Assembly: GCA_020636005.1 (NCBI GenBank)
Contig: JACJYR010000002.1
Span: 372,001 to 436,000 of the forward strand
Direction of reading: 5' to 3'
Source: Lewinellaceae bacterium
Lineage (GTDB): Bacteria; Bacteroidota; Bacteroidia; Chitinophagales; Saprospiraceae
DNA length: 64,000 nt
Shown here: piece after piece, positions 1 through 8,545 of the stretch
Numbering within the stretch: the first letter of the stretch is position 1
Layout: each line of letters starts with the position of its first letter
Translations under genes and position numbers: made by a program
The notes under the pieces: model-generated
What the model saw: the letters and a program-made list of their open reading frames with translations, nothing else
Told to the model about the DNA's origin: nothing
Databases searched by the model: none

Positions 1-119
1 AAGAGAGGATTATTATTGTACATTAATGGCGTGTTCGATACAGCATAGTTTGTCAGCATTGATTGACCATTTGCCATAATTGGAATGACTATTAACAGAG
101 CTATAAAAATAGTTTTCAT
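1..119 (-). CDS. 5' fragment of an exported protein (runs off the window)
   Basis: Reading the minus strand from an ATG at 119-117 gives an open frame of 39 codons that continues past the window start. The first 20 residues (MKTIFIALLIVIPIMANGQS) form a typical signal peptide: a Lys at position 3, a hydrophobic core, then a polar stretch. About 20 mature residues remain, too few to name a family. It is the next gene downstream of the reductase gene at 205-777 on the same strand, with a gap of 85 bases, so co-transcription is possible. The start is clear; function is unknown. Confidence 0.6.
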   Translation of the reverse strand, partial: MKTIFIALLIVIPIMANGQSMLTNYAVSNTPLMYNNNPL

Positions 120-204
120 ATTAAACCAAAATAAGTAATTTTCCATCTAATACAGGGCTTTATTATTCAAAATAGATTTCCATTGCTAAATAACCATCGG
201 CACC

Positions 205-777
205 CTATGTATTATTAGAAATAGCTTCTTTTAATATTTCATAGGTTAATTCTACCATACCATCATTATAGGCCCTGGTATTTTTTAAGTGCAGGGTTTG
301 CTCCTTTCCTATGTGGTCAAAGAATAAAATCCCATCTCCTAAAATAATAGGCATGATAGAAATTACAATTTCGTCAGCCAGCTTCAAACGAATAAATTCT
401 TTTGTTAACTTACTTCCTCCGACCATCCATATATTTTGAAAGTTTGGCCTAAGTTGTTCCTCAACAAACTTACTTAAATCTCCTGAATAAAATGTGACCG
501 TCTCCCTTTCACTTTTTAATTTTCTCTTTGTCAAAACAGTAACTGGAACATCCCCATAAGGCCAGCCCAATTCTAGCGCATGTTCATAGGTTTTTGATCC
601 CATAACATAGCAATCTATATGCTTTAGAAATGCCGCTATTTCTTCTTCTGTCAACTCGTCACCTTTTTCATACTTGTCGTATGGTTGCATCCACGAAATG
701 TCCCCATCTTGCCTACCAATAAAGCCATCAAGGCTTGAAACCATATGTATCGTTATTTTAGAAGTATTTATAGACAT
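205..777 (-). CDS. Dihydrofolate reductase family protein (RibD C-terminal-like)
   Basis: 190 residues, the usual length for single-domain RibD_C/DHFR-like reductases. The N-terminus reads ITIHMVSSLDGFIG, the classic family opening strand with the Ser-Leu-Asp-Gly turn. Further in are CYVMGSKTYEHAL and a nucleotide-binding Gly-Gly stretch (NIWMVGGSKLTKEF). The C-terminal part (IILGDGILFF) also fits. Members are putative NADPH-dependent reductases; the substrate is not known for most stand-alone versions and cannot be read here. No folate or riboflavin gene is adjacent, so a role as the true folA or ribD is unlikely. Confidence 0.85.
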   Translation of the reverse strand: MSINTSKITIHMVSSLDGFIGRQDGDISWMQPYDKYEKGDELTEEEIAAFLKHIDCYVMGSKTYEHALELGWPYGDVPVTVLTKRKLKSERETVTFYSGDLSKFVEEQLRPNFQNIWMVGGSKLTKEFIRLKLADEIVISIMPIILGDGILFFDHIGKEQTLHLKNTRAYNDGMVELTYEILKEAISNNT

Positions 778-915
778 TGGTTATAACACATTTAAGATAC
801 TGGAAGCAAAAATTAATTTCTCAAGATTCTTTGCATCATTCATTAGTACCATTAGGAAGCATTCAGAAAGTATGCTCAAAACAAGCCCAATATGACGCAT
901 TCGGAACATGGCTTC

Positions 916-3204
916 CTATTTCACACCTTCCTTACCTTTGCTGAACAACCACCCCAAAAAATCCCCCTCCACAAAAGCATAATCCCAGCTATTGTGGTTC
1001 ACGCCGGGGTATTCCGTATAGTTAACCTCGGCGCCCCGGGCTTTCAGGGCAGCGTACATGTTTCTTGATTCTTCTACGTTCACCACCCCGTCCGCAGCAC
1101 CGTGGAAGATGCGGAGGGGGACTTTGGGCAGCTTGTCCGTATAAGCCTTGGCATCGCCGCCGCCGCAGATGGGCGCTGCTGCAGCGAACAAATCCGGCTC
1201 CCGCCACACCAGTTCAAAAGTGCCCATGCCGCCCATGCTCAGGCCCGTGATATAGACCCTGCTTTTATCCACGGCTTCCGTTTCCAGCACCTGGTGCAGG
1301 AGCGCATCCGCCAAGGTTAGCCCCTTGGTCATGGGGGCGCTGTAATCGAAGGTCACGTCAATGGGATAATGCGTCCGGTCAATGCTGGCGCAACTCCAAT
1401 AGCTGTCCGCCGGGCATTGCGGCACCAGCACGATACAGGGGAATTCTTGCTTGTTTTCGGGTTTTAAAAACAGCGATGCCCCGTGTACCAATTGCTTTTC
1501 ATTGTCGCTGCCACGCTCGCCCGCACCGTGCAGGAACAGGACGAGTGGGTATTTTTTCGTGCGGTCGTACCCTTCCGGGAAAAGGATGCGGTAGGGCAAA
1601 GTGTCGCCTTCCAGCACGAACCATTCCTTTTGATAGTCCGCCAAATCCACCACATTGGCGGCCCGCCATTCGTCCAGGAATTCAAATTCTTGTTGGAGCA
1701 AATCCTGTTGCATCCCCATTTTTTCACCAAACACAAAAGCATTGGTTTTGGAGGCTTGCATGGGCGACCAAGTGGGCAGGTCTTCGCCGTTCGGGTTACC
1801 CGTCGCAGCGAAATTGACCCAGTAGTCGGACATCATATCCGACAGGCGTTTGTCAAAAGGCTCCCAGGGCCGATCCCACATTGGTAGGGCGTTCAGCGCA
1901 TAAGCTATTTCAGCGGAATGGAAAGCGCCATGCTCCGCCAAATCCGGCCGGCCCGGCGGCACCCGGTCGAAGCGGTAGAGCCAGGCGGGGTGTTGGCCCT
2001 TTTGGCTTTGCAGCCCTGCCCAGGTCCTTACCTGCCAGGCAAATAGTTGATCACGGCCCAGGTTCTTTTGAGATTGTTTGGCCTCGGCATCGTCGTTGGC
2101 GGGGAAGGCTTCGAGGAATTTCCCGGCCAGCTTGCCATATTTCTGGGCGGCGTCCGCTTTGTATTGTTCCGCCGTTTTTGTTTCACCAAAAACAAAACCC
2201 TCGTCCCGGTTGAAGCCCACCAACAGCGGCACGTCGTTTTGTTGGCCTTTTAAAAAAATAGAATAAATATCCTCCGGCAACACATAGCCATCCAACACGG
2301 GGGCATTCACGGTCGCCGCTTTCAGCAGGGAATCGGCGGGGAGTTTGCGCAGGTCGGCAATGGAGTTGGCATTTAGTTTTTGCATCAACTGCATCCCTTC
2401 CAATTCTGCCTTTCGGAGCGGCTTCAAGCGCTCGTTGCTGAACATGCCGCCGCTCTCCGCAATTGCCCTTTGGAACAGGCCATTGGCCACAGGAGACGCC
2501 ATTAAGGCATTGACGCTGAACGCCCCTGCCGACTGCCCGGCGATGGTCACCCGCTCCGGGTCGCCGCCAAAATTTGAGATGTTGTCTTTCACCCATTGCA
2601 GGGCGGCTATCTGATCGAGAAAGGCGTAATTGCCGGAGGCGTTGTGCCCCGATTCTGCCGACAATTCGGGGTGCGCCAAAAAGCCAAAAATGCCCAACCG
2701 GTAATTGATGCTGACGAACACGACGCCCTTTTTGGCCATGCCCTCGCCGTCGTAAATGGGGCAGGCACCCGCTCCGCTCACAAAGCCGCCACCGTGTATC
2801 CAGACGATGACGGGCAGCTTCTGGTCGCCTTCCATTTTAGGTGCCCAGATGTTCAAATAGAGGCAGTCCTCACTCAGCGGCTCCATCGGTGCCATGAACT
2901 CTTTTGACCACACAAAAAATGGGACGGGTGGCGGCTGCATGGCGCTGGCCGGAAATTTATCGCATGCAAGCACACCGTCCCAATTGGCGGCAGGTTCTGG
3001 TGCTTTCCAGCGCAAATCGCCCACCGGTGGTGCAGCAAAGGGGATTCCTCTGAAGATTTGGATGTCGCCGTTTTTATTGAAAGTGCCTGTGACGAGGCCG
3101 TTTCTGGTGGGGACGGGTGGTGTGGTTATTTGTGAAACAGCAGAATTGGCAATCAATAGAATGCTCAAAAGGAAAGAAAAGGAAAGGGCAGTTTGTCTGT
3201 TCAT
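916..3204 (-). CDS. Secreted carboxylesterase type B fused to a second alpha/beta-hydrolase domain
   Basis: The start at 3204 gives 762 residues beginning MNRQTALSFSFLL, a good signal peptide; the open frame extends upstream, but those codons lack signal character. Residues about 30-510 are a carboxylesterase type B domain: IHGGGF oxyanion loop near 136, GQSAGAF with nucleophile Ser225, Glu335 in FNRDEG and His429 in GAFHSAE. Residues about 525-762 are a second hydrolase of the PHB-depolymerase/esterase-D-like kind: FLHGAGERG near 557, GLSMGG with Ser656, Asp705 and His737. Both triads look intact. Such two-enzyme chains are expected to cleave ester side groups of plant or algal polysaccharides; the substrate is inference. 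It lies downstream of the his operon in the same direction with a 132-base gap and is probably a separate unit. Confidence 0.88.
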   Translation of the reverse strand: MNRQTALSFSFLLSILLIANSAVSQITTPPVPTRNGLVTGTFNKNGDIQIFRGIPFAAPPVGDLRWKAPEPAANWDGVLACDKFPASAMQPPPVPFFVWSKEFMAPMEPLSEDCLYLNIWAPKMEGDQKLPVIVWIHGGGFVSGAGACPIYDGEGMAKKGVVFVSINYRLGIFGFLAHPELSAESGHNASGNYAFLDQIAALQWVKDNISNFGGDPERVTIAGQSAGAFSVNALMASPVANGLFQRAIAESGGMFSNERLKPLRKAELEGMQLMQKLNANSIADLRKLPADSLLKAATVNAPVLDGYVLPEDIYSIFLKGQQNDVPLLVGFNRDEGFVFGETKTAEQYKADAAQKYGKLAGKFLEAFPANDDAEAKQSQKNLGRDQLFAWQVRTWAGLQSQKGQHPAWLYRFDRVPPGRPDLAEHGAFHSAEIAYALNALPMWDRPWEPFDKRLSDMMSDYWVNFAATGNPNGEDLPTWSPMQASKTNAFVFGEKMGMQQDLLQQEFEFLDEWRAANVVDLADYQKEWFVLEGDTLPYRILFPEGYDRTKKYPLVLFLHGAGERGSDNEKQLVHGASLFLKPENKQEFPCIVLVPQCPADSYWSCASIDRTHYPIDVTFDYSAPMTKGLTLADALLHQVLETEAVDKSRVYITGLSMGGMGTFELVWREPDLFAAAAPICGGGDAKAYTDKLPKVPLRIFHGAADGVVNVEESRNMYAALKARGAEVNYTEYPGVNHNSWDYAFVEGDFLGWLFSKGKEGVK

Positions 3205-3336
3205 CGTGGAAAATTTTGAGTGGATCGTAGTGGGGAAAGATAGAAAGAAATTGCAAGCACAAGCCATGATTATTTCACACAAAGGCACAATGAATTTCAA
3301 TCAGTGTCTTTGTGTGAAACAAAATACCAGGCAATC

Positions 3337-3942
3337 TCACCTTTTCAAATGCCGTTCCCGCAAAACCGCCTCAACCTCCCCCATTGAAAAACCCTTTGCC
3401 CGCAGCAGCACCATCAGGTGAAATACCAAATCCGCCGCCTCGCCCAGAAACAAACCGGCCTCGTCCCCCTGCGCTTCCAAGGCCACTTCGACGCCCTCCT
3501 CCCCTACTTTTTGGGCCATTTTTTTGATGCCCTTTTTGATTAAGCTGTTGATGTAAGAGCCTTCCGATGGATTTTCAAAACGCTCATTGATCACCTGCTC
3601 CAGTTCGGGCAAAAAGGTGAAGGACTTTTCCGCATTTTTTTCACTAAAACAGGTATCGCTGCCCGTGTGGCAGACCGGGCCGCTTGGAATGGCTTTTATC
3701 AAAACCGTATCCTCGTCGCAATCGGGCAATATCTCCACCACATCGAGAAAGTGGCCGCTGGTCTCGCCTTTTGTCCAGAGCCGTTGTTTGCTGCGGCTGA
3801 AAAAAGTGACCCGTTTTTCATCCATCGTTTTTTGCAGAGCTGCTTCATCCATAAATCCCAGCATCAGCACCACGCCCGTGCGGGCATCCTGCACGATGGC
3901 TGGCACAAGGCCGTCCGCATATTTTTTGAATTGGAGCTTCAT
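3337..3942 (-). CDS. hisIE: Bifunctional phosphoribosyl-AMP cyclohydrolase / phosphoribosyl-ATP pyrophosphatase
   Basis: 201 residues. The N-terminal half is HisI: metal-site motifs DCDEDTV and CHTGSDTCF are present, and the Cys residues needed for zinc are there. The C-terminal half is HisE, an alpha-helical domain with the GEEGVEVALEA and GEAADLVFHLMVLL acidic motifs. The protein performs steps 2 and 3 of histidine synthesis. Its ATG overlaps the hisF stop by four bases (3939-3942), implying translational coupling. It is the last gene of the eight-gene his operon. Confidence 0.97.
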   Translation of the reverse strand: MKLQFKKYADGLVPAIVQDARTGVVLMLGFMDEAALQKTMDEKRVTFFSRSKQRLWTKGETSGHFLDVVEILPDCDEDTVLIKAIPSGPVCHTGSDTCFSEKNAEKSFTFLPELEQVINERFENPSEGSYINSLIKKGIKKMAQKVGEEGVEVALEAQGDEAGLFLGEAADLVFHLMVLLRAKGFSMGEVEAVLRERHLKR

Positions 3943-4694
3943 ATTCTCACCGCTATTTTATGGTCGTTTAAATAAGATTTCAAAACCGGGATGGGTATTT
4001 CCCCAAAATGAAAAATGCTGGCAGCCAAGGCTGCATCCGCTTTTCCTTCTTTGAAAATGGCTGTAAAATGCGCCATTTCCCCAGCACCGCCGGAGGCTAT
4101 CACAGGGATGTGCAGCTGCGACGAAACGGCTTTGGTCAGTCCGATGGCAAAGCCTTTTTTGCTGCCATCGTGATCCATTGACGTGAGCAGGATTTCGCCA
4201 GCGCCACGCTCTTCCACTTCTTTCGACCAACCGAGTGCCTGAATGTCAGTGGCCAAACGACCGCCGTTCAAATACACAAACCAATCGCCTTTTTCCGCTT
4301 TTGCATCAATGGCCACCACGATGCACTGGCTGCCAAATTCTTTCGCCAATTCATTGACCAGCAACGGTCTGCGCACCGCCGCCGAATTGACGGACACCTT
4401 GTCAGCCCCCGCTTCCAGCAGTGCCGACACATCCGCCACCGACTTGATGCCGCCGCCCACCGTGAATGGAATATTGATGGCATGGGCGATGCGTTGCACC
4501 AACTCCACCAGGGTCTTGCGCTGCTCGTGCGTGGCGGTGATGTCGAGAAAAACAAGCTCGTCGGCACCTTCAAGCACGTAGCGTTTGGCCAGTTCCACCG
4601 GGTCGCCGGCGTCCCTCAGTTCCACAAAATTGACGCCTTTGACGGTACGGCCGTCTTTGATGTCGAGGCAGGGGATGATTCGTTTGGCGAGCAT
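3939..4694 (-). CDS. hisF: Imidazole glycerol phosphate synthase, cyclase subunit
   Basis: 251 residues, normal for HisF. The TIM-barrel opening RIIPCLDIKDGRTVKGVNF carries the first catalytic Asp; TSMDHDGSKKGF carries the second, and VIASGGAGE is the phosphate loop. It uses ammonia delivered by HisH to convert PRFAR to IGP and AICAR. It overlaps hisIE by four bases at its 3' end. At its 5' side a 73-base spacer separates it from hisA and holds a palindromic repeat (4702-4780). Confidence 0.97.
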   Translation of the reverse strand: MLAKRIIPCLDIKDGRTVKGVNFVELRDAGDPVELAKRYVLEGADELVFLDITATHEQRKTLVELVQRIAHAINIPFTVGGGIKSVADVSALLEAGADKVSVNSAAVRRPLLVNELAKEFGSQCIVVAIDAKAEKGDWFVYLNGGRLATDIQALGWSKEVEERGAGEILLTSMDHDGSKKGFAIGLTKAVSSQLHIPVIASGGAGEMAHFTAIFKEGKADAALAASIFHFGEIPIPVLKSYLNDHKIAVRI

Positions 4695-4701
4695 TCTTTT
4701 T

Positions 4702-4780
4702 TAATTGAAAATGGAGAATTGATAATTGATAATTGTCTGCGCATAGGTAATTTTCAATTCTCCATTATCAATTATCAATT
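4702..4780. repeat. AT-rich palindromic repeat between hisF and hisA
   Basis: The 17-base sequence AATTGATAATTGATAAT (4717-4733) is answered by its exact reverse complement at 4764-4780, and a second pair (ATGGAGAATTG at 4711-4721 and CAATTCTCCAT at 4755-4765) lies inside the same element, so several alternative hairpins are possible. The right arm overlaps the end of hisA: the last codons (Ile-Ile-Asp-Asn) and the stop lie within the repeat. The modular composition suggests a dispersed intergenic repeat and not a simple terminator. Confidence 0.75.
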
Positions 4781-5499
4781 ATTTTATTCCATTTTCCCAG
4801 GTTTTCAAAATCTTCATACATGGCCTTTCCAACGATGGCTCCGGCGCAGCCTATTGCTGCCAGTGATTTTAAATCTTCAACGGACCGCACACCGCCGCTG
4901 GCAATTAATTCCAAAATTGGAAATTGTACCAGTAGCTTTTGATACAAACTGACGGCAGGGCCGGCCATCAAACCATCTTTTCCAATATCGGTGCAGAAGA
5001 CCTTTTGAACGCCATGTTGGGTCATTTCCGACAAAAAATCAAACAGCCCAATATCGGTCTGCTCCAGCCATCCGCTGACGGCCAATTTTTCCTCCCGCAC
5101 ATCTACGCCGAGCAGGATTTTTCCGCTGCCATATTTTTCCAACCAACTGAAAAACAAGGGTTTATTTTTAACCGCCACGCTACCGATGGCCAACAGTGCG
5201 GCACCGGCATCGAACACCTGCTGGGCATCTTCATCCGTCTTCACGCCGCCACTGAAATCTATTTTTAGTGCAGTTGCTGCCGCCACTTTTTCCAAAATAG
5301 AAAGGTGCTTCGGGCTGCCCGTTTTCGCCCCATCCAAATCCACCATGTGCAGCCGCTGAAAACCTGCGGCCTCGAATGCTTTGGCTACTTCCACCGGGTT
5401 ATCTGCATAGTCCGTTCGCTGGGTGAAGTCTCCTTCCCGCAGGCGGACGCAGCGGCCCCCCATGAGATCCATGGCAGGTATGACTTGAAATGATTTCAT
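4768..5499 (-). CDS. hisA: 1-(5-phosphoribosyl)-5-[(5-phosphoribosylamino)methylideneamino]imidazole-4-carboxamide isomerase
   Basis: The start at 5499 gives 243 residues beginning MKSFQVIPAMDLMGGRCVRL, the standard HisA opening with catalytic Asp in AMDL; an upstream in-frame extension overlaps hisH and is not supported. The second catalytic Asp lies in CTDIGKDGLMAGP, and the phosphate loops IDFSGGV and ELIASGGVRS are in place. The start codon overlaps the hisH stop (5496-5499). The final residues are encoded inside a palindromic repeat, so the C-terminal tip may be lineage-specific. Confidence 0.96.
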   Translation of the reverse strand: MKSFQVIPAMDLMGGRCVRLREGDFTQRTDYADNPVEVAKAFEAAGFQRLHMVDLDGAKTGSPKHLSILEKVAAATALKIDFSGGVKTDEDAQQVFDAGAALLAIGSVAVKNKPLFFSWLEKYGSGKILLGVDVREEKLAVSGWLEQTDIGLFDFLSEMTQHGVQKVFCTDIGKDGLMAGPAVSLYQKLLVQFPILELIASGGVRSVEDLKSLAAIGCAGAIVGKAMYEDFENLGKWNKIIDN

Positions 5500-6101
5500 G
5501 GTTGGAGGTTTAAAAAATTGCGCAGCAACTGCTCCCCCACCCCGGCACTTTTCTCCGGGTGGAACTGTACACCATAAAAATTGCGGCATTGAATGGCGCT
5601 GGTAAATGGTTTGCCGTAGTCCGTATCGGCAATAGTGGATTCGCAAATCTCCATGGCATAAGAATGGACGAAATAGAAAAATGGGCAATCCGGCATTCCA
5701 TCAAACAATTGATTGTCCGTGTGCTGCACCTCGTTCCAACCCACGTGTGGTACTTTCAGCAAACTGCCATCGATCGCAGTATTCGACAGCTTTTTCACCC
5801 TGGCTGGTAAAATCCCGAGGCATTCGGTGCTGTTTTCTTCCGAAAAGCTGCCCATCAATTGCATCCCCAAACAGATGCCCAAAACTGGCTGCGGCAACCC
5901 ACAAATGACCTTATCCAAACCCCGCTCCCGCAGGTAACTCATGGCGGTGCTCGCTTCCCCTACGCCGGGAAATATGACCCGGTCGGCGCTTTGTATTTCC
6001 GCTGGATCATCCGACAGTATGGGATTGACGCCCAGCCGCTCCATGGCGTTCATCACGGACTGGATATTGCCGGCGTTGTATTTTATAATGATGATTTTCA
6101 T
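5496..6101 (-). CDS. hisH: Imidazole glycerol phosphate synthase, glutaminase subunit
   Basis: 201 residues with a class I glutamine amidotransferase fold. The nucleophile elbow is VLGICLGMQL (Cys in GICLGM), and the His-Glu pair is in GVQFHPEKS. It supplies ammonia to HisF. It overlaps hisA by four bases. Its ATG at 6101 is preceded within six bases by a two-unit 24-bp tandem repeat, so the expected ribosome-binding region is made of repeat sequence. Confidence 0.97.
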   Translation of the reverse strand: MKIIIIKYNAGNIQSVMNAMERLGVNPILSDDPAEIQSADRVIFPGVGEASTAMSYLRERGLDKVICGLPQPVLGICLGMQLMGSFSEENSTECLGILPARVKKLSNTAIDGSLLKVPHVGWNEVQHTDNQLFDGMPDCPFFYFVHSYAMEICESTIADTDYGKPFTSAIQCRNFYGVQFHPEKSAGVGEQLLRNFLNLQP

Positions 6102-6106
6102 TAAAC

Positions 6107-6157
6107 AATGAGAGAATGAGACAATGAGTGAATGAGAGAATGAGACAATGAGTGAAT
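6107..6157. repeat. 24-bp tandem repeat (two copies) before the hisH start
   Basis: Two perfect 24-bp copies occupy 6107-6130 and 6131-6154. They are made of AATGAG/ACAATGAGTG-type sub-blocks and continue partly into 6157. The array fills most of the 61-base gap between hisB and hisH, immediately 5' of the hisH start codon. A related octamer array sits in the same place relative to the gene at 33419-34342. Confidence 0.85.
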
Positions 6158-6162
6158 AGCCC

Positions 6163-7266
6163 TTACAGCACGCCTTTTGTGCTTGGCAGTAAGTTGCCTT
6201 CCCTTCTCGCAGCCATTTTTATGGCTTTTGCAAATGCTTTAAAAATGGCTTCGATTTTATGGTGTTCGTTCTGGCCTTCAGCTTTGATATTCAGGTTGCA
6301 TTTGGCGGTGTCGCTGAAGGATTTGAAAAAATGGAGGAACATTTCTGTGGGCATATCGCCTACTTTTTCACGCTGGAAATCGGCTTCCCAAACCAGCCAG
6401 GGGCGGCCGCCAAAATCCAGCGCCACCTGGGCCAGGCAGTCGTCCATGGGCAGGCAAAATCCATAGCGTTCGATGCCCCTTTTGTCACCCAAAGCCTTTA
6501 GAAAAGCCTCTCCCAATGTCAGCGCCGAGTCCTCGATGGTATGGTGCTCGTCAATGTGCAAATCACCTTTGGCATTGACCGTTAAATCGAGCTGGCCGTG
6601 GCGGGCAATCTGTTCCAGCATGTGGTCGAAAAAGCCGATGCCCGTGGCGATTTCAGCCTGGCCAGTACCATCCAGGTTCAGCCTGACGGTGATGTCCGTT
6701 TCTTTTGTTTTTCGATTTACGCTTGCATGGCGGTGCTGGTGGAGCAGGAATTCGGCTATTTCATCCCAGGTGTCCACCACGATTTCCGCTTTTGCTGCCC
6801 ATTCATTAAATGGAAAAAGCCCCCGGATGCCAATGGCTTTTGTGCCCAGGTTTTCAGCCAGTTTAATATCCGACCAACGGTCGCCGACGACGTAGCTGTT
6901 GGCGAGGTCGTAGTCGCCATTCAGGTATTCCTCCAACATGCCAATCCCCGGTTTTCGGGTGGGCAGGTTTTCATGTTCGTAGCTTTTGTCCACATGGATG
7001 GCGTGGAAAACAATGCCCTCGTTTTCAAGGATTTGCAACAATTTTCCCTGCACCCGGTCAAAATTTTCCTGTGGATAGGCGGCAGTTCCGAGGCCGTCCT
7101 GGTTGGTGACCATGACCAATAGGTAATCCGTTTGGGTGGCTATTTGGTAAAGGTTGCGGAGGAGGCCGGGCAGGAGTTCCATCTGCTCCAGGTTGTCCAC
7201 CTGGTAGGTTGCTGGCGGCTCTTTTATCAGCACGCCGTCACGGTCGAGGAAGAGGATTTTTTTCAT
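6163..7266 (-). CDS. hisB: Bifunctional histidinol-phosphatase / imidazoleglycerol-phosphate dehydratase
   Basis: The start at 7266 gives 367 residues. Residues about 1-165 are a HAD phosphatase: LFLDRDGVL with the catalytic Asp pair, VTNQDG, TRKPGIGM and VGDRWSDI. Residues about 175-367 are HisB dehydratase with manganese motifs FFDHMLEQIARHG and DEHHTIED, a second set DCLAQVALDFGGRPW, and NEHHKIEAIFKAFA. The zinc-loop cysteines found in the E. coli HisB phosphatase domain are absent: the corresponding stretch reads DKSYEHENLPTRKP. It catalyses steps 6 and 8 of the pathway. Confidence 0.97.
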   Translation of the reverse strand: MKKILFLDRDGVLIKEPPATYQVDNLEQMELLPGLLRNLYQIATQTDYLLVMVTNQDGLGTAAYPQENFDRVQGKLLQILENEGIVFHAIHVDKSYEHENLPTRKPGIGMLEEYLNGDYDLANSYVVGDRWSDIKLAENLGTKAIGIRGLFPFNEWAAKAEIVVDTWDEIAEFLLHQHRHASVNRKTKETDITVRLNLDGTGQAEIATGIGFFDHMLEQIARHGQLDLTVNAKGDLHIDEHHTIEDSALTLGEAFLKALGDKRGIERYGFCLPMDDCLAQVALDFGGRPWLVWEADFQREKVGDMPTEMFLHFFKSFSDTAKCNLNIKAEGQNEHHKIEAIFKAFAKAIKMAARREGNLLPSTKGVL

Positions 7267-7306
7267 GGTGTAGCTGCCTAATTTATTGAAATTCAGTAGA
7301 TAATTC

Positions 7307-7423
7307 GTCATTTGCCGCCTCCCCGGTTGTCATCGCCACAGGCGACCTGCAACATGGGGAGGGCTGTCACGGTGTCACTTTTGGCAGCCCTTATGACGTT
7401 GCAGGTTTCCTATCGAAAATGAC
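7307..7423. other. Structured intercistronic spacer between hisC and hisB
   Basis: The 199-base gap between hisC and hisB contains nested inverted repeats: GTCATTT/AAATGAC at the outside, ACCTGCAAC (7345-7353) with GTTGCAGGT (7398-7406), AGGGCTG (7360-7366) with CAGCCCT (7385-7391), and a small TCGCC-ACA-GGCGA hairpin. No open frame of interest is present. It could be an RNA processing or attenuation structure or a degenerate mobile repeat. Confidence 0.5.
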
Positions 7424-7465
7424 AAACGTGGGTAGGCCAAACCCTGGTTATTTTATAAAAGTCAA

Positions 7466-8545
7466 TTATTTAGCGGGGCTGATTTTATTAGGTCTGCCAA
7501 TAAATTTGGCGACTATATTAAGCTGTTTTAACAATAAGTCATTTTCCGCTTCTGTGCCGATGGTAATGCGCAGGCAACCATCGCACAGTGGTTCTTTAGA
7601 GCGGTCTCTCACGATGACGCCCCTTTCTTTTAAAGCATTGAAAACCAATGCACTGTTCTGCATTTTGACCAATAGAAAGTTGGCGTCGGAAGGGTAGATT
7701 TTTTCCACCAACTCAAACTGGTGAAGCGCCTCCTCCAATTTTTCTTTTTCTTTCAAAATACCGTCAATTACTGGCCGAATGTCCGTTTTGTCCAAAACAG
7801 CCAATACGGCTTTTTGGGTGGGCAAACCGAGGTTGTAGGGGTATTTCACTTTATTCAATAAATCAATAATTGCGGGCGAAGCAAAGGCCATCCCCAACCT
7901 CGCCCCAGCCAGCGCCCAGGCTTTTGACAGTGTTTGCAATACCACCAAATTAGGGAATTCAGCGAGCCGCTCCGCCCAGGAGGCTGCCCCTTTTGCAAAA
8001 TCTATGTACGCTTCGTCCACGACCACGATGCCGGGAAAATTTTTTAGCAGAAATTCAATGTCGTTGACGGCCATCAAATTGCCAGTCGGATTGTTCGGGG
8101 AGCAGAGGAACAGGAGCTTGGATTTTGGTGAAACGGCTTCCATAATTGCCCCAGTCCGCAAGCCAAAATTTTCATCCAACAATACCTTTTTTACAGGCGT
8201 AGCATGAATGTCCGCCTGCACCTGGTACATGCCATAAGTGGGCGGGCAAATAATGGCTTCGTCCACGCCCGGTTCGCAAAAAATGCGGAAGAGCAGGTCA
8301 ATGGCCTCATCGCTCCCATTGCCAAGGAAAATGCTTTCCGGTTGCACATTTTTTAATTCGGACAATTGCAATTTAATAGCAGCTTGCAAGGGGTCGGGGT
8401 AACGGTTCAGTGCGCCCCCATGCACGTCATGGGCATTCTCGTTGGCATCCAAAAAGACGGAGGCTGTGCCGCTGAACTCATGGCGGGCAGCGCTGTAAGG
8501 CTTGAGCTTGCGGATGTTTTCCCGGACGAGCGTTTCAATGTTCAT
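7466..8545 (-). CDS. hisC: Histidinol-phosphate aminotransferase
   Basis: 359 residues, a fold-type I PLP enzyme. The family markers are LDANENAHD near the N-terminus, FLGNGSDEAIDLL, CSPNNPTGN, VVDEAYIDF and the PLP-lysine motif TLSKAWALAGARLG. It converts imidazole acetol phosphate plus glutamate to histidinol phosphate. Its start overlaps the end of hisD by 11 bases (8535-8545), so the two are coupled. Confidence 0.96.
   Translation of the reverse strand: MNIETLVRENIRKLKPYSAARHEFSGTASVFLDANENAHDVHGGALNRYPDPLQAAIKLQLSELKNVQPESIFLGNGSDEAIDLLFRIFCEPGVDEAIICPPTYGMYQVQADIHATPVKKVLLDENFGLRTGAIMEAVSPKSKLLFLCSPNNPTGNLMAVNDIEFLLKNFPGIVVVDEAYIDFAKGAASWAERLAEFPNLVVLQTLSKAWALAGARLGMAFASPAIIDLLNKVKYPYNLGLPTQKAVLAVLDKTDIRPVIDGILKEKEKLEEALHQFELVEKIYPSDANFLLVKMQNSALVFNALKERGVIVRDRSKEPLCDGCLRITIGTEAENDLLLKQLNIVAKFIGRPNKISPAK

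Noticed and set aside
674..895. 73-codon plus-strand frame overlapping the start of the reductase gene
   Set aside because: It overlaps a well-supported gene and shows no recognisable features.
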